The notes beneath the pieces are model-generated. The model was not told where the DNA came from, ran no database searches, and saw only the letters and a program-made list of their open reading frames with translations. The position numbers were made by a program, and so were the translations under genes. This document shows, piece after piece, positions 1 through 5,344 of a DNA stretch of 5,711 nucleotides. Within the stretch, counting starts at the first letter, position 1, and each line of letters starts with the position of its first letter. Origin of the DNA: Bifidobacteriaceae bacterium (GTDB taxonomy: Bacteria; Actinomycetota; Actinomycetes; Actinomycetales; WQXJ01); assembly GCA_031266115.1 (NCBI GenBank), contig JAISBQ010000066.1:1-5711 (forward strand), read 5' to 3'.

Positions 1-89
1 AACCCTGTACTCAGAGGTGTAAACCCTCCGCTTCAACGAAGCCACAGAACACGTCCTCCCCGGCCAGATCCTCCCAGGATCCAACCAAG
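1..89. other. Left edge, no gene recognised
   Basis: This stretch lies beyond the stop of the transposase relic on the minus strand and may be the outer end of that insertion sequence. The hexamer AACCCT occurs at 1-6 and again at 22-27, but no terminal inverted repeat can be shown. The plus-strand frame from 23 to 130 stays open for 35 codons between two stops. That is too short to call, and it has no start. Confidence 0.3.
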
Positions 90-209
90 TCACTGTCCTG
101 ATTTCGGGGGCAACCCCAGGATGTGGGTGAGTTGGCGGTGGAGTTGGCGGGTGATGTGGCGTTTGAGGCAGCGTCGGGCTTCGCGGGGGGTTTTGCCTTG
201 GGTGGTGCG
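90..209 (-). pseudogene. IS110-family transposase, C-terminal remnant
   Basis: Read on the minus strand, this piece ends at a TGA (92-90) and encodes about 39 residues, including TTQGKTPREARRCLKRHIT followed by RQLHRQL. The pattern GKTxREAxRCLKRxxxRxxxRxL is, from memory, characteristic of the extreme C-terminus of IS110-family transposases, the DEDD enzymes that move circular intermediates using a bridge RNA. The frame continues upstream only to a TAG at 242-240, and the part beyond about 209 does not look like transposase. The N-terminal RuvC-like domain and the catalytic serine region are absent, so the fragment cannot be active. The resemblance stops almost exactly at the hairpin arm at 209-223, suggesting that a rearrangement joined the tail to the hairpin. 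The family call rests on one short motif. A chance resemblance is possible, although the charge pattern is distinctive. Confidence 0.55.
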
Positions 210-259
210 TTTCAGGTTTGAGGCGCCAAACAGGCGTTTCTACCCCTCAAACCTGAAAC
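209..259. repeat. Large inverted repeat, 15-bp perfect arms
   Basis: GTTTCAGGTTTGAGG at 209-223 is the exact reverse complement of 245-259, with a 21-nt loop at 224-244. Inside the loop CGCC (224-227) can pair with GGCG (233-236), so the structure may branch. It lies 40 bases past the stop of the carboxypeptidase gene on the same strand, so it could work as a transcription terminator. However, no T-run follows on either strand. It may instead be a relic of insertion-sequence movement, because its inner arm abuts the transposase remnant. Confidence 0.75.
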
Positions 260-268
260 TCGGCGGTC

Positions 269-288
269 TGGCCCGCCGCGGCGGGCCA
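269..288. terminator. 20-bp perfect palindrome, likely terminator
   Basis: The twenty bases form a perfect palindrome (10 + 10, no loop; TGGCCCGCCG on each strand), made almost wholly of G and C. It starts 10 bases beyond the carboxypeptidase stop codon (301-299, minus). GC-rich hairpins without a U-tract are commonly proposed as terminators in actinobacteria. Together with the larger hairpin at 209-259 it would make a tandem terminator for the minus-strand gene. Function is inferred from position and structure only. Confidence 0.5.
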
Positions 289-298
289 CGGTGGAGGG

Positions 299-2629
299 CT
301 ACTGGAGTGTGAGCGTGAGGATGCTCGAATAGGTGCCCGCCCTGGTGGCGCCCGGCACGCCGAGCGTCACGACACCACCGGCCGTGAACTGGCCAGCCGA
401 TTGATTGGCCGGAGCGCTCGCGAGAGTGCGCGACCGCGTAAGGCCCTGGTTGTTAGCACGGGGCGCCACCGTGGCACCGGCGTTCACGATCGACGCCGGC
501 TGCCCCGCGGGTGGCGTGTATGAGTCGGGCACCACGGCCGCACTGGGGGCCCACCCAAGGTTCACGCCAGGAAGGATGGTGTTGTTGTCACCGGTGAAAT
601 CGGTGGCTTGGCCGGACAGCGTCCACCCGGCCGTGCTTCCTCGGCCGTTGGTCACCGTCACCGCGGCCAACTCACCGGTAGTGGTCTGGTCCGAGCCGGT
701 CGACGTCACCGGATCGAGTTCCACCGCGTTATCCAGCGGAACTTCCAGACTGAGAACCCCCGGCTGCACGGTGAGCAGGATGTTCTCGTAGCCCACGCCC
801 GGCGTCGCGGCCCGAGCGGCGAGGAACACCGTGGTCCACGGACCCCAGAAGCCGTCGGCGTCTTGCGCCCTGACCTGGACCTTCTGACGCTCGGCCGCGA
901 CAGCATCCGCCACCGGGACGGCGCCATTGAACGCGACAGTCTGGCCTTCGGTGACTACGGTCAGGTCGACAGGGCCCGCGAGGGGCGCGGCGACATCACC
1001 GATGATCGCCTCGGCCGCCACGACGTTGTCTGCCGTGGGCCGGTGGGGGGCGGCCGCGGGGTTCGGCCCAAACGTGTCATCGCTGGCCGTGCCCGTGATC
1101 GCCACCGCGCCGGACCCATCGTGACCAGCCACAGCGTTGATGATCGACGGGCCTCGCGGCGTGGTGTATGGCGCCGCGGCCGCCCTGGCCGCATACAGCA
1201 GGGCCGGGCCTTGCTCCGCCCAGAAGGTCGGCACGCGCGTGTAGCTGGGGAAGAAGCTGCCCGTGGCGCTCGAACCCAGCTCCCAGGTGTACGCGGGGAT
1301 GCCGAGTTGGTCGTAGATCCAGTCGATGTCGTTCCCGGCGTTGTCATACAGGATCTCGCCGGCCTTGCCGGTGATGTAGCCGTTGAGGTAGGTCTGGCGG
1401 AAGCCCAAGTCGTTGATCGCCTCTTGGTTTGGAATCGTGGCACGCCAGTCGTAGGCGTACGGCTGGACTACCAATCCAGCAGCGGAGTGAAGGTTAACGT
1501 AGACACCTTGCCTCGTCTCCGGCGCCGGGATGGTGGTGCCCACCGTGAACGTGCCCCACAACTTGGTCAACAGCTCAGCCTCGTAGCGGGCTTCCGGTTC
1601 AGAGAACGGTGCCGTGCCTTTGTAGGTCAACGATGACGGAGTGGAGGACGTGGACGCCCCGCCCCAAGCGGTGGAGAAGTTGCGGTTCAGATCAATGCCA
1701 GGCTGCGAGCTGGACCAGCTGGTGGAGGTCCGCGTGTAGGCGGAATCGTTGAGGTTCTTGCGCTGCCACGCGGTGGACGTGTTGACGGGATTCGCGTCGC
1801 CGGCGGCGCTATAGCGCAGGTCGGGGGCGCTCAGACCCTCCTCGACCAGCTCGACAGCGTCCGGATTGCCGTGTGGTACCACCCAAACCTCGGTGGTATC
1901 GAGCAGGTCCGTGACCTGTGGGTCGGAACCATAGTCATCGATCAGCCATTCGATGAAACGCCAGGACAGCTCCGATCCAATGATTTCTCGAGCATGGGCC
2001 TGGGCGTAGAGCACAAAGCGCGGCTTGCCATTGGAGTGATCCTCCCAGTCACCGTCCGCGTCGGCACCCTTAGTGATGCGCAACGCCAACAGATCGTGAC
2101 CCTGGCTGGGATTTTGGATTTTCTTCCAGGAGTTTCCGAAATCAACCAGTTGAGCGAGTTCCGGGTAGGCGCCCGCGACATCGGCAAGGAATTCCTCGTG
2201 AGCGGCGAGGGTGCGGTATCCGCCGTAGAAGGTCGCATACTCCTTGTCGCCCAGTCGAGACGGAACAGGGTAGTCAACGCCGGCCGCGTGTGCCCGGCGG
2301 TTCGATGTCGTAGGCGTGGCGCCCGCGATGTACTCGCCGTAGGTGATCGACGAGACCACCCTGGCGCCGGCGGCCCCGAGCGCGAGGGCGGTGACGCCAT
2401 CGGCCAGGAGTGTCACCTGGGAACCGGCGGTGGCCACGACATCCGCGCCGGCGAGCGCGTCAGCGAACTCATTCGGCGACAAACTGCCCGCTTCGATGGT
2501 CAGGACGAGGACGTCATCGGCGGCGGGCGCGGCAGAAACTGGGGCAAGGGAAACGGCGGCGATCAGCCCGGAAGCAACGGCCGCCACCGTCGCAAGGCCA
2601 ATCAACCGGCGGGGATTCTTGGTATTCAT
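299..2629 (-). CDS. Secreted M14 zinc carboxypeptidase with C-terminal Ig-like and WxL-like modules
   Basis: Predicted exported metallocarboxypeptidase of 776 residues that removes C-terminal amino acids from peptides outside the cell. Residues 1-36 form a signal peptide: basic start (KNPRR), hydrophobic core, Ala-rich cleavage region (VSAAPAA). About 38-115 is a likely propeptide. The M14 domain spans about 120-485. Zinc ligands are H212 and E215 (HARE) and H381 (NLHS). Substrate-carboxylate binding residues are R290 and N315/R316 (DLNRNF). Y439 matches the mobile tyrosine of carboxypeptidase A, and E450 (YTWELG) is the catalytic glutamate. All are present, so activity is expected. Residues 490-606 look like an Ig-type module ending in the QDADGFWGPW pattern seen in bacterial M14 enzymes. 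Residues 615-776 resemble a WxL cell-wall-binding domain (GWTL at 668-671, terminal GTYSSILTLTL); this part is tentative. There is no LPXTG motif. The ATG at 2629 is preferred because it begins the signal peptide; the open frame upstream is repeat DNA. Confidence 0.93.
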   Translation of the reverse strand: MNTKNPRRLIGLATVAAVASGLIAAVSLAPVSAAPAADDVLVLTIEAGSLSPNEFADALAGADVVATAGSQVTLLADGVTALALGAAGARVVSSITYGEYIAGATPTTSNRRAHAAGVDYPVPSRLGDKEYATFYGGYRTLAAHEEFLADVAGAYPELAQLVDFGNSWKKIQNPSQGHDLLALRITKGADADGDWEDHSNGKPRFVLYAQAHAREIIGSELSWRFIEWLIDDYGSDPQVTDLLDTTEVWVVPHGNPDAVELVEEGLSAPDLRYSAAGDANPVNTSTAWQRKNLNDSAYTRTSTSWSSSQPGIDLNRNFSTAWGGASTSSTPSSLTYKGTAPFSEPEARYEAELLTKLWGTFTVGTTIPAPETRQGVYVNLHSAAGLVVQPYAYDWRATIPNQEAINDLGFRQTYLNGYITGKAGEILYDNAGNDIDWIYDQLGIPAYTWELGSSATGSFFPSYTRVPTFWAEQGPALLYAARAAAAPYTTPRGPSIINAVAGHDGSGAVAITGTASDDTFGPNPAAAPHRPTADNVVAAEAIIGDVAAPLAGPVDLTVVTEGQTVAFNGAVPVADAVAAERQKVQVRAQDADGFWGPWTTVFLAARAATPGVGYENILLTVQPGVLSLEVPLDNAVELDPVTSTGSDQTTTGELAAVTVTNGRGSTAGWTLSGQATDFTGDNNTILPGVNLGWAPSAAVVPDSYTPPAGQPASIVNAGATVAPRANNQGLTRSRTLASAPANQSAGQFTAGGVVTLGVPGATRAGTYSSILTLTLQ

Positions 2630-2638
2630 AGAGAAAGG

Positions 2639-2644
2639 TTTCCT
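2639..2644 (-). promoter_or_regulatory. Ribosome binding site of the carboxypeptidase
   Basis: AGGAAA on the minus strand lies 9 bases before the ATG at 2629, an acceptable spacing for a modest Shine-Dalgarno sequence. No comparable site precedes the other in-frame start, ATG at 2839. This supports the start that gives a signal peptide at residue 1. Confidence 0.55.
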
Positions 2645-2651
2645 ATTCTTC

Positions 2652-2680
2652 TTGGTAAACACGATTGAGGCGAACGTCAA
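2652..2680 (-). promoter_or_regulatory. Proximal promoter candidate of the carboxypeptidase (repeat copy 1)
   Basis: On the minus strand TTGACG (2680-2675) is followed after exactly 17 bases by TACCAA (2657-2652). The first is a good sigma-70-type -35 box. The second is a weak -10 box lacking the final T. The predicted transcript would begin near 2645, only about 16 bases before the ATG. The -35 box overlaps one arm of the dyad at 2678-2693, which would suit repression by a bound regulator. This is prediction only. Confidence 0.4.
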
Positions 2681-2693
2681 GCGTTCACGCTTG
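2678..2693. promoter_or_regulatory. Operator-like dyad, copy 1
   Basis: CAAGCG-TTCA-CGCTTG is a perfect 6-bp dyad with a 4-base centre. Its left arm shares three bases with the -35 box of the proximal promoter candidate. The size and symmetry suit a dimeric helix-turn-helix repressor, but the regulator is unknown. ACGTCAA (2674-2680) can also pair with TTGACGT at 2706-2712, giving a longer alternative stem. Confidence 0.4.
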
Positions 2694-2729
2694 TCAGTGA
2701 GCCGATTGACGTGTTGAGACCCGCAAGGG

Positions 2730-2758
2730 TCGATAAACACGACCCCGGCGAACGTCAA
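2730..2758 (-). promoter_or_regulatory. Distal promoter candidate (repeat copy 2)
   Basis: This is the duplicate of the proximal candidate. On the minus strand TTGACG (2758-2753) is followed after 17 bases by TATCGA (2735-2730), again a TAxCxA box. If used, transcription would start near 2723 and read through copy 1. Conservation of the spacing and of both boxes in a repeat whose spacer bases differ makes it slightly more credible. Confidence 0.35.
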
Positions 2759-2771
2759 GCGTTCACGCTTG
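2756..2771. promoter_or_regulatory. Operator-like dyad, copy 2
   Basis: A second identical CAAGCG-TTCA-CGCTTG dyad lies 78 bp from the first, and again overlaps the -35 box of its own repeat copy. Two sites about 7.4 helical turns apart would not lie on exactly the same face of the DNA, so cooperative looping is not obvious. Confidence 0.4.
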
Positions 2772-2820
2772 TCAGTGAGCCGATTGACGTGTTGAGACCC
2801 AAATGAGTCGATATACACGT

Positions 2821-3319
2821 TGATAGTGATACATCGCATGATGGATTCGGCGTGCCCACAACCGGCGTCAACGGCAGGTCAGGGCTGGTGCGCGCCCGCG
2901 TCACGGTGGCGGACTACGCGGCTTCGAGGATTCTGGTGGCGCCGTGCTATCTCACAGGCGGCAAGACTGCAGGACTTGTCGGAGGTATGCGAAACCCCCA
3001 TCGCCGAGCGATCCCGACAGCTATGAGCGGCGCTCGGGCATTCGACGACACGGCAGAGCCAGACCACGAGCGCACGACAATGTCGCACACACTCTGTGGT
3101 GGCCCGAGTAGCGCACGCCGTCCCCCTTGAGCACAGTAGCCACGCGGCGGAAATGCCGCACCCCGCCACGTCAGCGCACCCATGACGGGCCGTGGCAGGT
3201 TACCAACGACGCTGATTGTGGCGCGACCACTCGCAGGCGCGCGGGGAAGTCTCGACCGGCGGACTTTCGTAACGGCGCGGTCGAGATGCGTCGAGCCGAT
3301 CGCTGCCCGCACCGCGCCG
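2821..3319. other. About 500 bases with no recognisable gene
   Basis: Several open frames of 60-180 codons cross this stretch on both strands, but their translations are rich in Arg, Cys and Ser and show no family motif. None has a good ribosome binding site at its ATG. No tRNA, hairpin cluster or insertion-sequence end was seen. It lies between the repeat-rich upstream region of the peptidase gene and a broken toxin gene, so it is probably decayed or rearranged accessory DNA. Confidence 0.5.
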
Positions 3320-3451
3320 TCGGCGGGCCTGGTGCCGGACGCACATCTGGCCGCGTTAGCCCTCGAATACGGGGTGGGTGTCTGCTCGTTCGACTCTGAC
3401 TTCGCCCGATTTCCCAGCATCGCATGGATACGCCCTGAGGCGGCCAAGTGA
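3320..3451 (+). pseudogene. VapC-like PIN-domain toxin, C-terminal remnant
   Basis: The last 43 codons of this frame read SAGLVPDAHLAALALEYGVG, then VCSFDSDFARFPSIAWIRPE and a short tail to the TGA at 3449-3451. This is the typical C-terminal third of VapC-family ribonucleases: DAHLAALA carries the third acidic residue of the PIN active site, and the DSDFARFP block carries the fourth. The frame stays open upstream to an ATG at 3182, but those residues have no PIN character, and the N-terminal Asp and Glu regions are missing. No N-terminal half was found in the other plus-strand frames nearby. The toxin is therefore truncated and presumed inactive, and no partner antitoxin is visible. Its subtype (LVPDAHLAAL) differs from the intact toxin opposite it (LDAIHVATA), so it is not a recent duplicate. 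Confidence 0.78.
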
Positions 3452-3497
3452 AGCGGAACTCGACCACATCGCCCGCACCGGTGATCGCGAACGCCGC

Positions 3498-3911
3498 TCA
3501 TGTTCCCGGCATGACCACAGCCACGCCGTTCGCGGTGGCAGCCGCGGCCTGCCGCATGTCATCGGTGACGAACGCATCCACCTCGTCCAGCTTGGCAGTG
3601 GCGACGTGGATGGCGTCGAGGGAACGCAAGGCATCGGGCCCGATGGAAGCGGCCGTCTTGGCGACATCTTCGGTCAAAGCAACGATTCCTAGTCCGGCGA
3701 GCGTCGCATCCACTGCGGCCGCCAGATCGTAGCCGACCGGCGGGCGACGAGCCCGGAGCGCCCGCTCCGTTTCGATCCGCGCCAGAAGGGACGATTCCAG
3801 CGTGTCGCCCGCCGCGTTGCGCTCGGCAAGGTAGCGCTCCGCGGCGGAATCGTGCGTGTCCGCCGCCAGCACCCGTCGCAGCAGAGCGCTGGTGTCCACG
3901 TAGACACGCAT
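3498..3911 (-). CDS. VapC-family PIN-domain toxin
   Basis: A complete 137-residue PIN-domain protein, the usual length for VapC toxins, which are Mg2+-dependent ribonucleases that cut tRNA or rRNA and stop growth when their antitoxin is lost. The acidic active-site set is visible: D6 (VYVDTSAL), E47 (ARIETERAL), D99 (LDAIHVATA) and D117 (FVTDDMR). The start ATG (3911-3909) overlaps the TGA of the upstream antitoxin by one base (TGATG), the arrangement expected for translational coupling in a TA operon. Residues 50-60 (ALRARRPPVG) form a linker between helices. Substrate RNA and exact VapC subgroup cannot be told from sequence alone. The gene ends 46 bases from the broken toxin on the opposite strand, and no terminator is obvious in that gap. 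Family assignment is firm; activity is inferred from intact residues. Confidence 0.92.
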   Translation of the reverse strand: MRVYVDTSALLRRVLAADTHDSAAERYLAERNAAGDTLESSLLARIETERALRARRPPVGYDLAAAVDATLAGLGIVALTEDVAKTAASIGPDALRSLDAIHVATAKLDEVDAFVTDDMRQAAAATANGVAVVMPGT

Positions 3912-4153
3912 CAGAACCGGTCCTCGCGAAGGTCCCCCAATAGTTCGTCAACGGATGCGCCCGGCGTGATGATCCGCAACCGCTCCGGAACGGGCACGTA
4001 CGAGGTCACCGAGACACGCGGCAGCGGTGGGGATGCGTCCAGGAACCGTTCAACAGCCTCGGCAATGATTTCTGATTGGGGCCGCCCCGAGCGGCTCGAC
4101 GCCGCCCGCAAGCCCGCCTCCAGGCGCCCCGGAAACCTGAGTGTCATAGCCAT
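3911..4153 (-). CDS. Ribbon-helix-helix antitoxin of the VapBC-type pair
   Basis: Encodes 80 residues from the ATG at 4153. Residues 1-40 fit the ribbon-helix-helix (MetJ/Arc/CopG) fold: a DNA-binding strand AMTLRFP, helix LEAGLRAASSRSG, a turn, then RPQSEIIAEAVERFL. Residues 41-80 are Pro-rich, then acidic and Arg-containing (SVDELLGDLREDRF), as expected of a tail that wraps and blocks the toxin. It would dimerise, bind its own promoter with toxin as co-repressor, and neutralise the PIN toxin whose start overlaps this stop. The start is uncertain. MAMTLR is a typical beginning for this family, but the only strong Shine-Dalgarno (4176-4183) is 22 bases upstream. It is correctly placed instead for a CTG at 4171, which would add six residues. 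An ATG at 4147 is also possible. The gene lies 73 bases after ychF, and may share its transcript or have its own promoter there. Confidence 0.87.
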   Translation of the reverse strand: MAMTLRFPGRLEAGLRAASSRSGRPQSEIIAEAVERFLDASPPLPRVSVTSYVPVPERLRIITPGASVDELLGDLREDRF

Positions 4154-4175
4154 TGGCAGGTGGTACCCCAGTGAT

Positions 4176-4183
4176 ACCTCCTT
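4176..4183 (-). promoter_or_regulatory. Strong Shine-Dalgarno with no normal start codon in range
   Basis: AAGGAGGT on the minus strand is a near-perfect match to the anti-Shine-Dalgarno. The next ATG (4153) is 22 bases away, beyond the useful range. Five bases after AGGAGG is an in-frame CTG (4171-4169), followed in frame by GYHLP and then the usual MAMTLR start. Either translation starts at CTG, or a small insertion separated the site from the ATG. Confidence 0.7.
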
Positions 4184-4226
4184 GGCCTGTTGGTCGACGC
4201 CTTGCGCGGGCATCCGCCACTGAGGC

Positions 4227-5330
4227 CTACCTCTTCGGCTGCGACGTTGTGTTGGCTCGGAACTCCACCACGTCGCCATCGGCCATGACATAGTCCTTAC
4301 CTTCGATTCGCAGCTTTCCTGCCGCGCGGGCTTCAGGCATGCCTCCCAGGTCCACCAGATCGTCGTAGCCGACTACCTCGGCCTTGATGAAGCCTCGCTC
4401 GAAATCCGTGTGGATAACCCCGGCCGCCTGAGGGGCGGTCCATCCGCGGCGGATGGTCCACGCCCGCGATTCCTTCGGGCCTGCCGTGAGAAAGGTCTGC
4501 AGGCCGAGGGTGGCGAAACCGACCCTGGCCAGGTGGTTGAGGCCTGGTTCAGCCTGACCGGATTCGGCCAAGAGATCGGCTGCATCCGCCTCATCCAGTT
4601 CGGCCAGTTCCGCCTCAAACTTGGCGTCCATGAAGATCGCCTCCGCAGGAGCCACGAGCGCCTCCAATTCAGCCCGCCGGACAGTGTCGACAAGTAGTGC
4701 GTCATCGGCGTTGACGACGTAGAGGAAGGGCTTGGCCGTCATGAGAGACAGTTCGCGCAGTGGCGCGAGGTCGATCCGACCAGATGTAGCCGCGGCGAAG
4801 AGTGTGACCCCTGCATCGAGGGTTTCTCTCGCGGCAACCGCCGCGGCCAGTTCCCCGGGACGCCCCCGCTTGATCTTCGCCTCCTTATCGAGGCGAGGAA
4901 TGGCCTTATCCAGCGTCTGTAGGTCGGCAAGAATCAGTTCGGTGTTGATGGTCTCGATGTCCGATGCCGGATCGACCGCGCCGTCAACATGCACCACATC
5001 CGGATCGGCAAAGCCACGGATCACCTGGCAGATAGCGTCCGCCTCGCGGATGTTGGCGAGAAACTGGTTGCCGAGTCCCTCACCCTCGCTGGCCCCGCGA
5101 ACGATCCCCGCGATGTCGACGAAGGAGACAGTCGCGGGCACGATCTTGACCGAATCGAACATCGCCGCCAGCACCCCGAGACGAACGTCTGGAAGCGGCA
5201 CCACGCCCACGTTGGGTTCGATGGTGGCGAAGGGATAATTCTCGGCCAGTACCTGGTTGCCGGTCAGGGCGTTGAACAGGGTGGACTTGCCGACGTTGGG
5301 GAGACCGACGATGCCGATGGTGAGCGCCAC
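4227..5330 (-). CDS. ychF: Redox-regulated P-loop ATPase/GTPase YchF (Obg family, OLA1-type)
   Basis: A 367-residue cytoplasmic nucleotidase of the universal YchF/OLA1 family, which binds ribosomes and tends to prefer ATP over GTP. G1 is GLPNVGKS (9-16), the switch region is FATIEPNVG (34-42), and G3 is DIAG (72-75) followed by IVRGASEGEGLGNQFL. The hydrophobic residue after DIAG replaces the usual catalytic glutamine, as in HAS-type GTPases. A coiled-coil insert lies at about 125-200 (LQTLDKAIPRLDKEAKIKRG). G4 is NADD (207-210), where the family usually has NxxE. A TGS domain fills about 276-360 (LQTFLTAGPKESRAW, IHTDFERGFIKAEVV), and a short basic tail TTSQPKR follows. GTG at 5330 was chosen because MALTIGIVGLPNVGKS is the standard family start and gives the usual length. 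The 79 codons open upstream show no conservation. It is a single gene, with the TA pair 73 bases downstream on the same strand. Confidence 0.97.
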   Translation of the reverse strand: MALTIGIVGLPNVGKSTLFNALTGNQVLAENYPFATIEPNVGVVPLPDVRLGVLAAMFDSVKIVPATVSFVDIAGIVRGASEGEGLGNQFLANIREADAICQVIRGFADPDVVHVDGAVDPASDIETINTELILADLQTLDKAIPRLDKEAKIKRGRPGELAAAVAARETLDAGVTLFAAATSGRIDLAPLRELSLMTAKPFLYVVNADDALLVDTVRRAELEALVAPAEAIFMDAKFEAELAELDEADAADLLAESGQAEPGLNHLARVGFATLGLQTFLTAGPKESRAWTIRRGWTAPQAAGVIHTDFERGFIKAEVVGYDDLVDLGGMPEARAAGKLRIEGKDYVMADGDVVEFRANTTSQPKR

Positions 5331-5338
5331 GAGCGCCC

Positions 5339-5344
5339 AGTCTA
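5339..5344 (-). promoter_or_regulatory. Probable -10 box of a leaderless ychF transcript
   Basis: TAGACT on the minus strand fits the actinobacterial TANNNT -10 consensus and ends 8 bases before the GTG start, so transcription would begin at or next to the start codon. No Shine-Dalgarno is visible before the GTG (the preceding bases are GGGCGCTC), which is what a leaderless mRNA would show. No good -35 box was found about 17 bases upstream. Confidence 0.5.

Larger units (their letters stand above)
2656..2820. repeat. 78-bp tandem repeat, about 2.2 copies, upstream of the carboxypeptidase
   Basis: Bases 2669-2722 and 2747-2800 are identical over 54 bp, and further matches (such as 2657-2664 with 2735-2742) define a 78-bp period. 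A partial third copy follows at about 2807-2820 (GTCGATATACACG against GTCGATAAACACG). Only the spacer segments differ (TTGA against CCCC; GCAAGG against AAATGA). Because 78 is a multiple of three, the frame stays open and would encode the string GSQHVNRLTDKRERLTFA twice, which is not a plausible signal-peptide region. The position and motifs point to duplicated control DNA. Confidence 0.93.

Noticed and set aside
23..130. 35-codon open run on the plus strand that reads like protein (TLRFNEATEHVLPG)
   Set aside because: It is enclosed by stops, has no start codon or family match, and overlaps the transposase remnant on the other strand.
608..1636. 342-codon open frame on the plus strand
   Set aside because: It is antisense to the carboxypeptidase catalytic region, and its translation is Arg/Gly-rich with no family motif. 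It is a by-product of high-GC codon use.
2718..2731. GACCC-GCAA-GGGTC small hairpin between repeat copies
   Set aside because: A five-pair stem is weak, it is imperfect in the equivalent place of copy 2, and nothing suggests a terminator or riboswitch there.
2852..3130. 92-codon plus-strand frame containing a stretch reading VADYAASRILVAPCYLTGGK
   Set aside because: The stretch looks protein-like, but the rest does not. It lacks a ribosome binding site, and no family was recognised.
2947..3501. 184-codon open frame on the minus strand
   Set aside because: It overlaps the clear PIN-domain relic on the other strand, is rich in Arg, Cys, Pro and Ser, and has no recognisable motif or good ribosome binding site.
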